Source: Fasciola hepatica
Lineage: Eukaryota > Platyhelminthes > Trematoda > Plagiorchiida > Fasciolidae
DNA: 64,000 nt
Assembly: GCA_948099385.1 (NCBI GenBank)
Contig: CANUEZ040000203.1
Coordinates: 1,736,001-1,800,000 of the forward strand
Direction: 5' to 3'
Part shown: piece by piece, positions 61,101 through 64,000 of the stretch
How positions within the stretch are numbered: position 1 is the stretch's first letter
How the letters are laid out: each line of letters begins with the position of its first letter
Translations under genes and position numbers: made by a program
Notes under the pieces: model-generated
Database searches by the model: none
The model's input: only the letters and a program-made list of their open reading frames with translations
What the model was told of the DNA's origin: nothing

Positions 61101-64000
61101 ACAGAGAAGTCATCCATTATAGGAGTCGATCGGTGTGCGCGAAGCTGGTTGTTACCATTCAAATTTGAAGCCAGTTTGGGAAGGGTACAATATCATGTAG
61201 TGTAGATGTTGAACAAAGCGTTGAGAGCCATCCCGGATAGCCTTGTGTTGTTAAGTTGTTCGATTCACAATGGTTCACCGGTTGTTGGAGTGCCCGTGGG
61301 GGCTCGGTCGATGTGCACTGCTGATGAGTCGAGTCCCTTAGAGGATGAAACAGCTGTACAGTGCTTCCATGGATTTCAATGCTCAGTTGAGCGTTCAAGC
61401 TGCATGATCAATCATATTATACAAATCTAATCTAATCTGAACTTATCTCGTACTACTAATCAATTGCATGCATAGTAAGGAAGCTGTGTAAGTTGTTCAT
61501 TTGGGAATGCGTTGGTTGTACTTAGGCCCCTACAGAGAAGTCATCCATCATAGGAGTCGATCGGTGTTCGCGACGCTGGTATTTACCATTCAAATTTGAA
61601 GCCAGTTTGGGAAGGGTACAATATCATGTAGTGTAGATGTTGAACAAAGCCTTGAGAGCCATCCCGGATAGCCTTGTGTTGTTAAGTTGTTCGATTCACA
61701 ATGGTTCACCGGTTGTTGGAGTGCCCATGGTTGATCGGTCGATGTGCACTGCTGATGAGTCGAGTCCCTTAGAGGATGAAACAGCTGTACAGTGCTTCCA
61801 TGGATTTCAATGCTCAGTTGAGCGTTCAAGCTGCATGATCAATCATATTGTACAAATCTAATCTAATCTAATCTAATCTCGTACTACTAATCAATTGCAT
61901 GCATAGTAAGGAAGCTGTGTAGGTTGTTCATTTGGGAATGCGTTGGTTGTACTTAGGCCCCTACAGAGAAATCATCCATCATACGAGCCGATCAGTGTGC
62001 GCGAAGCTGGTTCTTACCATTCAAATTTGAAGCGAGTTTGGGAAGGGTGCTATATCATGTAGTGTAGATGTTGAACAAAGCGTTGAGAGCCATCCCGGAT
62101 AGCCTTGTGTTGTTAAGTTGTTCGATTCACAATGGTTCACCGGTTGTTGGAGTGCCCGTGGGGGCTCGGTCGATGTGCACTGCTGATGAGTCGAGTCCCT
62201 TAGAGGATGAAACAGCTGTACAGTGCTTCCATGGATTTCAATGCTCAGTTGAGCGTTCAAGCTGCATGATCAATCATATTATACAAATCTAATCTAATCT
62301 AATCTAATCTCGTACTACTAATCAATTGCATGCATAGTAAGGAAGCTGTGTAAGTTGTTCATTTGGGAATGTGTTGGTTGTACTGAGGCCCCTACAGAGA
62401 AGTCATCCATCATAGGAGTCGATCGGTGTGCGCGAAGCCGGTTCTTATCATTCAAATTTGAAGCGAGTTTGGGAAGGGTACAATATCATGTAGTGTAGAT
62501 GTTGAACAAAGCGTTGATAGCCATCCCGGATAGCCTTGTGTTGTTAAGTTGTTCGATTCACAATGGTTCACCGGTTGTTGGAGTGCCCGTGGGGACTCGG
62601 TCGATGTGCACTGCTGATGAGTCGAGTCCCTTAGAGGATGAAACAGCTGTACAGTGCTTCCATGGATTTCAATGCTCAGTTGAGCGTTCAAGCTGCATGA
62701 TCAATCAAATTATACAAATCTAATCTAATCTGAACTTATCTCGTACTACTAATCAATTGCATGCATAGTAAGGAAGCTGTGTAGGTTGTTCATTTGGGAA
62801 TGCGTTGGTTGCACTTAGGCCCCTACAGAGAAGTCATCCATCATAGGAGTCGATCGGTGTGCACGAAGCTGGTTCTTACCATTCAAATATAAAGCGAGTT
62901 TGGGAACGGTGCTATATCATGTAGTGTAGATGTTGAACAAAGCGTTGATAGCCATCCCGGATAGCCTTGTGTTGTTAAGTTGTTCGATTCACAATGGTTC
63001 ACCGGTTGTTGGAGTGCCCGTGGGGGCTCGGTCGATGTGCACTGCTGATGAGTCGAGTCCCTTAGAGGATGAAACAGCTGTACAGTGCTTCCATGGATTT
63101 CAATGCTCAGTTGAGCGTTCAAGCTGCATGATCAATCATATTATACAAATCTAATCTAATAAAATCTAATCTCGTACTACTAATCAATTGCATGCATAGT
63201 AAGGAAGCTGTGTAAGTTGTTCATTTGGGAATGCGTTGGTTGTACTTAGGCCCCTACAGAGAAGTCATCCATCATAGGAGTCGATCGGTGTGCGCGAAGC
63301 TGGTTCTTACCATTCAAATTTAAAGCGAGTTTGGGAAGGGTGCTATATCATGTAGTGTAGATGTTGAACAATGCGTTGAGAGCCATCCCGGATAGCCTTG
63401 TGTTGTTAAGTTGTTCGATTCACAATGGTTCACCGGTTGTTGGAGTGCCCATGGTTGCTCGGTCGATGTGCACTGCTGATGATTCGAGTCCCTTAGAGGA
63501 TGAAACAGCTGTACAGTGCTTCCATGGATTTCAATGCTCAGTTGAGCGTTCAAGCTGCATGATCAATCATATTGTACAAATCTAATCTAATCTAATCTAA
63601 TCTCGTACTACTAATCAATTGCATGCATAGTAAGGAAGCTGTGTAGGTTGTTCATTTGGGAATGCGTTGGTTGTACTTAGGCCCCTACAGAGAAGTCATC
63701 CATCATACGAGTCGATCGGTGTGCGCGAAGCTGGTTCTTACCATTCAAATTTGAAGCGAGTTTGGGAAGGGTACAATATCATGTAGTGTAGATGTTGAAC
63801 AAAGCGTTGAGAGCCATCCCGGATAGCCTTGTGTTGTTAAGTTGTTCCATTCACAATGGTTCACCGGTTGTTGGAGTGCCCGTGGGGGCTCGGTCGATGT
63901 GCACTGCTGATGAGTCGAGTCCCTTAGAGGATGAAACAGCTGTACAGTGCTTCCATGGATTTCAATGCTCAGTTGAGCGTTCAAGCTGCATGATCAATCA
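54600..64000 (+). repeat. Eight-monomer periodicity (~3449 bp), including monomers 128-148
   Basis: Predicted scission from 55.1 kb on follows 55323, 55754, 56185, 56616, 57049, 57480, 57911, 58341, 58772, 59203, 59634, 60065, 60496, 60927, 61358, 61789, 62220, 62651, 63082, 63513 and 63944. The series starting at 54.69 kb recurs at 58.14 kb (offset 3449). The type with GGGGACTCGG recurs at 55.6, 59.1 and 62.6 kb, followed each time by the type with CAAATATAAAGCG (55.99, 59.44, 62.89 kb). One additional CAAATATAAAGCG monomer at 59.87 kb is an insertion that lengthens the next offset to 3880. Confidence 0.87.

Larger units (their letters stand above)
1..64000 (+). repeat. Tandem satellite array, ~431-bp monomer, 148 ribozyme-bearing copies
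   Basis: Seen: the same unit recurs from first to last base with no unique insert. The landmark GAAACAGCTG recurs at mostly 421-441 bp intervals; common spacings are 426, 431, 436 and 441, differing in steps of 5. All copies are in the same orientation. Monomers differ by scattered substitutions, 1-3 bp indels and the copy number of an internal TCTAA tract. Both window ends cut through a monomer, so the array is larger than 64 kb. Orientation is given by the hammerhead ribozyme, which is on the + strand. Tandem arrays homogenise by unequal exchange and gene conversion, and shared variant blocks show both here. There is no transposase, reverse transcriptase or other enzyme gene in the window. 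Metazoan origin is inferred from the ribozyme type, not proven. Confidence 0.98.

Noticed and set aside
1..64000. CRISPR array
   Set aside because: The regular period comes from full-length 431-bp units with no unique spacers, and there are no cas genes.
1..64000. CENP-B-box-like motif and a centromere assignment
   Set aside because: I found no convincing 17-bp CENP-B box in the monomer. Size and homogeneity alone do not show that this array is centromeric.
1..64000. Autonomous transposon or Penelope-like element (a family that also carries hammerheads)
   Set aside because: No reverse transcriptase, endonuclease or terminal repeat structure is present, and the units are in strict tandem.

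Overview
The whole 64 kb is one uninterrupted head-to-tail satellite array with no unique DNA and no convincing protein gene. The monomer is about 431 bp; I count 148 copies of its landmark motif, on average about 433 bp apart. Array structure, the internal pentanucleotide microsatellite and the ribozyme type described below all point to a eukaryote, most likely a metazoan. I cannot assign a species. The window starts and ends inside a monomer, so the array continues on both sides.

Each monomer carries, on the + strand, a recognisable type I hammerhead ribozyme. Helix I is GCACTG paired with CAGTGC. The core is CTGATGA and GAAA. A very short helix III lies on the palindrome CAGCTG, and the predicted scission follows GTA. 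By eye about 120 of the 148 copies keep the core and the GCACTG/CAGTGC stem; 18 share a change of the first helix II base (G to T) and 10 carry other lesions. A transcript crossing the array would be cut into unit-length RNAs of about 431 nt. This is the behaviour described for the hammerhead satellites of newts (satellite 2), schistosomes (Sm-alpha), Dolichopoda cave crickets (pDo500) and animal retrozymes. Upstream of the ribozyme lie sequences resembling RNA polymerase III A and B boxes (TAGTGTAGATG and GTTCGATTC, 49 bp apart). Downstream is a (TCTAA)n tract, mostly n = 2-7, whose length changes explain most of the 5-bp steps in monomer size.

Layout: 1-10.4 kb is the most heterogeneous part, with odd monomers, poly-T runs and a 1724-bp four-monomer duplication. 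A 1708-bp four-monomer duplication spans 10.4-13.7 kb. A subfamily with a TTCTTATCTCATC-type spacer marks 13.7-18.9 kb, and 18.9-24.1 kb is mixed. An 11-monomer block of about 4.78 kb is tandemly duplicated at 24.1-33.6 kb, with a partial third copy at 33.6-34.6 kb. A trimer duplication lies at 37.2-40 kb, a nearly perfect six-monomer (2596 bp) duplication at 41.4-46.7 kb, a dimer duplication (862 bp) at 53.2-55.1 kb, and an eight-monomer periodicity (about 3449 bp) runs from 54.6 kb to the end.

The short reading frames on both strands (about 74 aa on +, 79 aa on -) are by-products of repeat conservation and I do not annotate them as genes.
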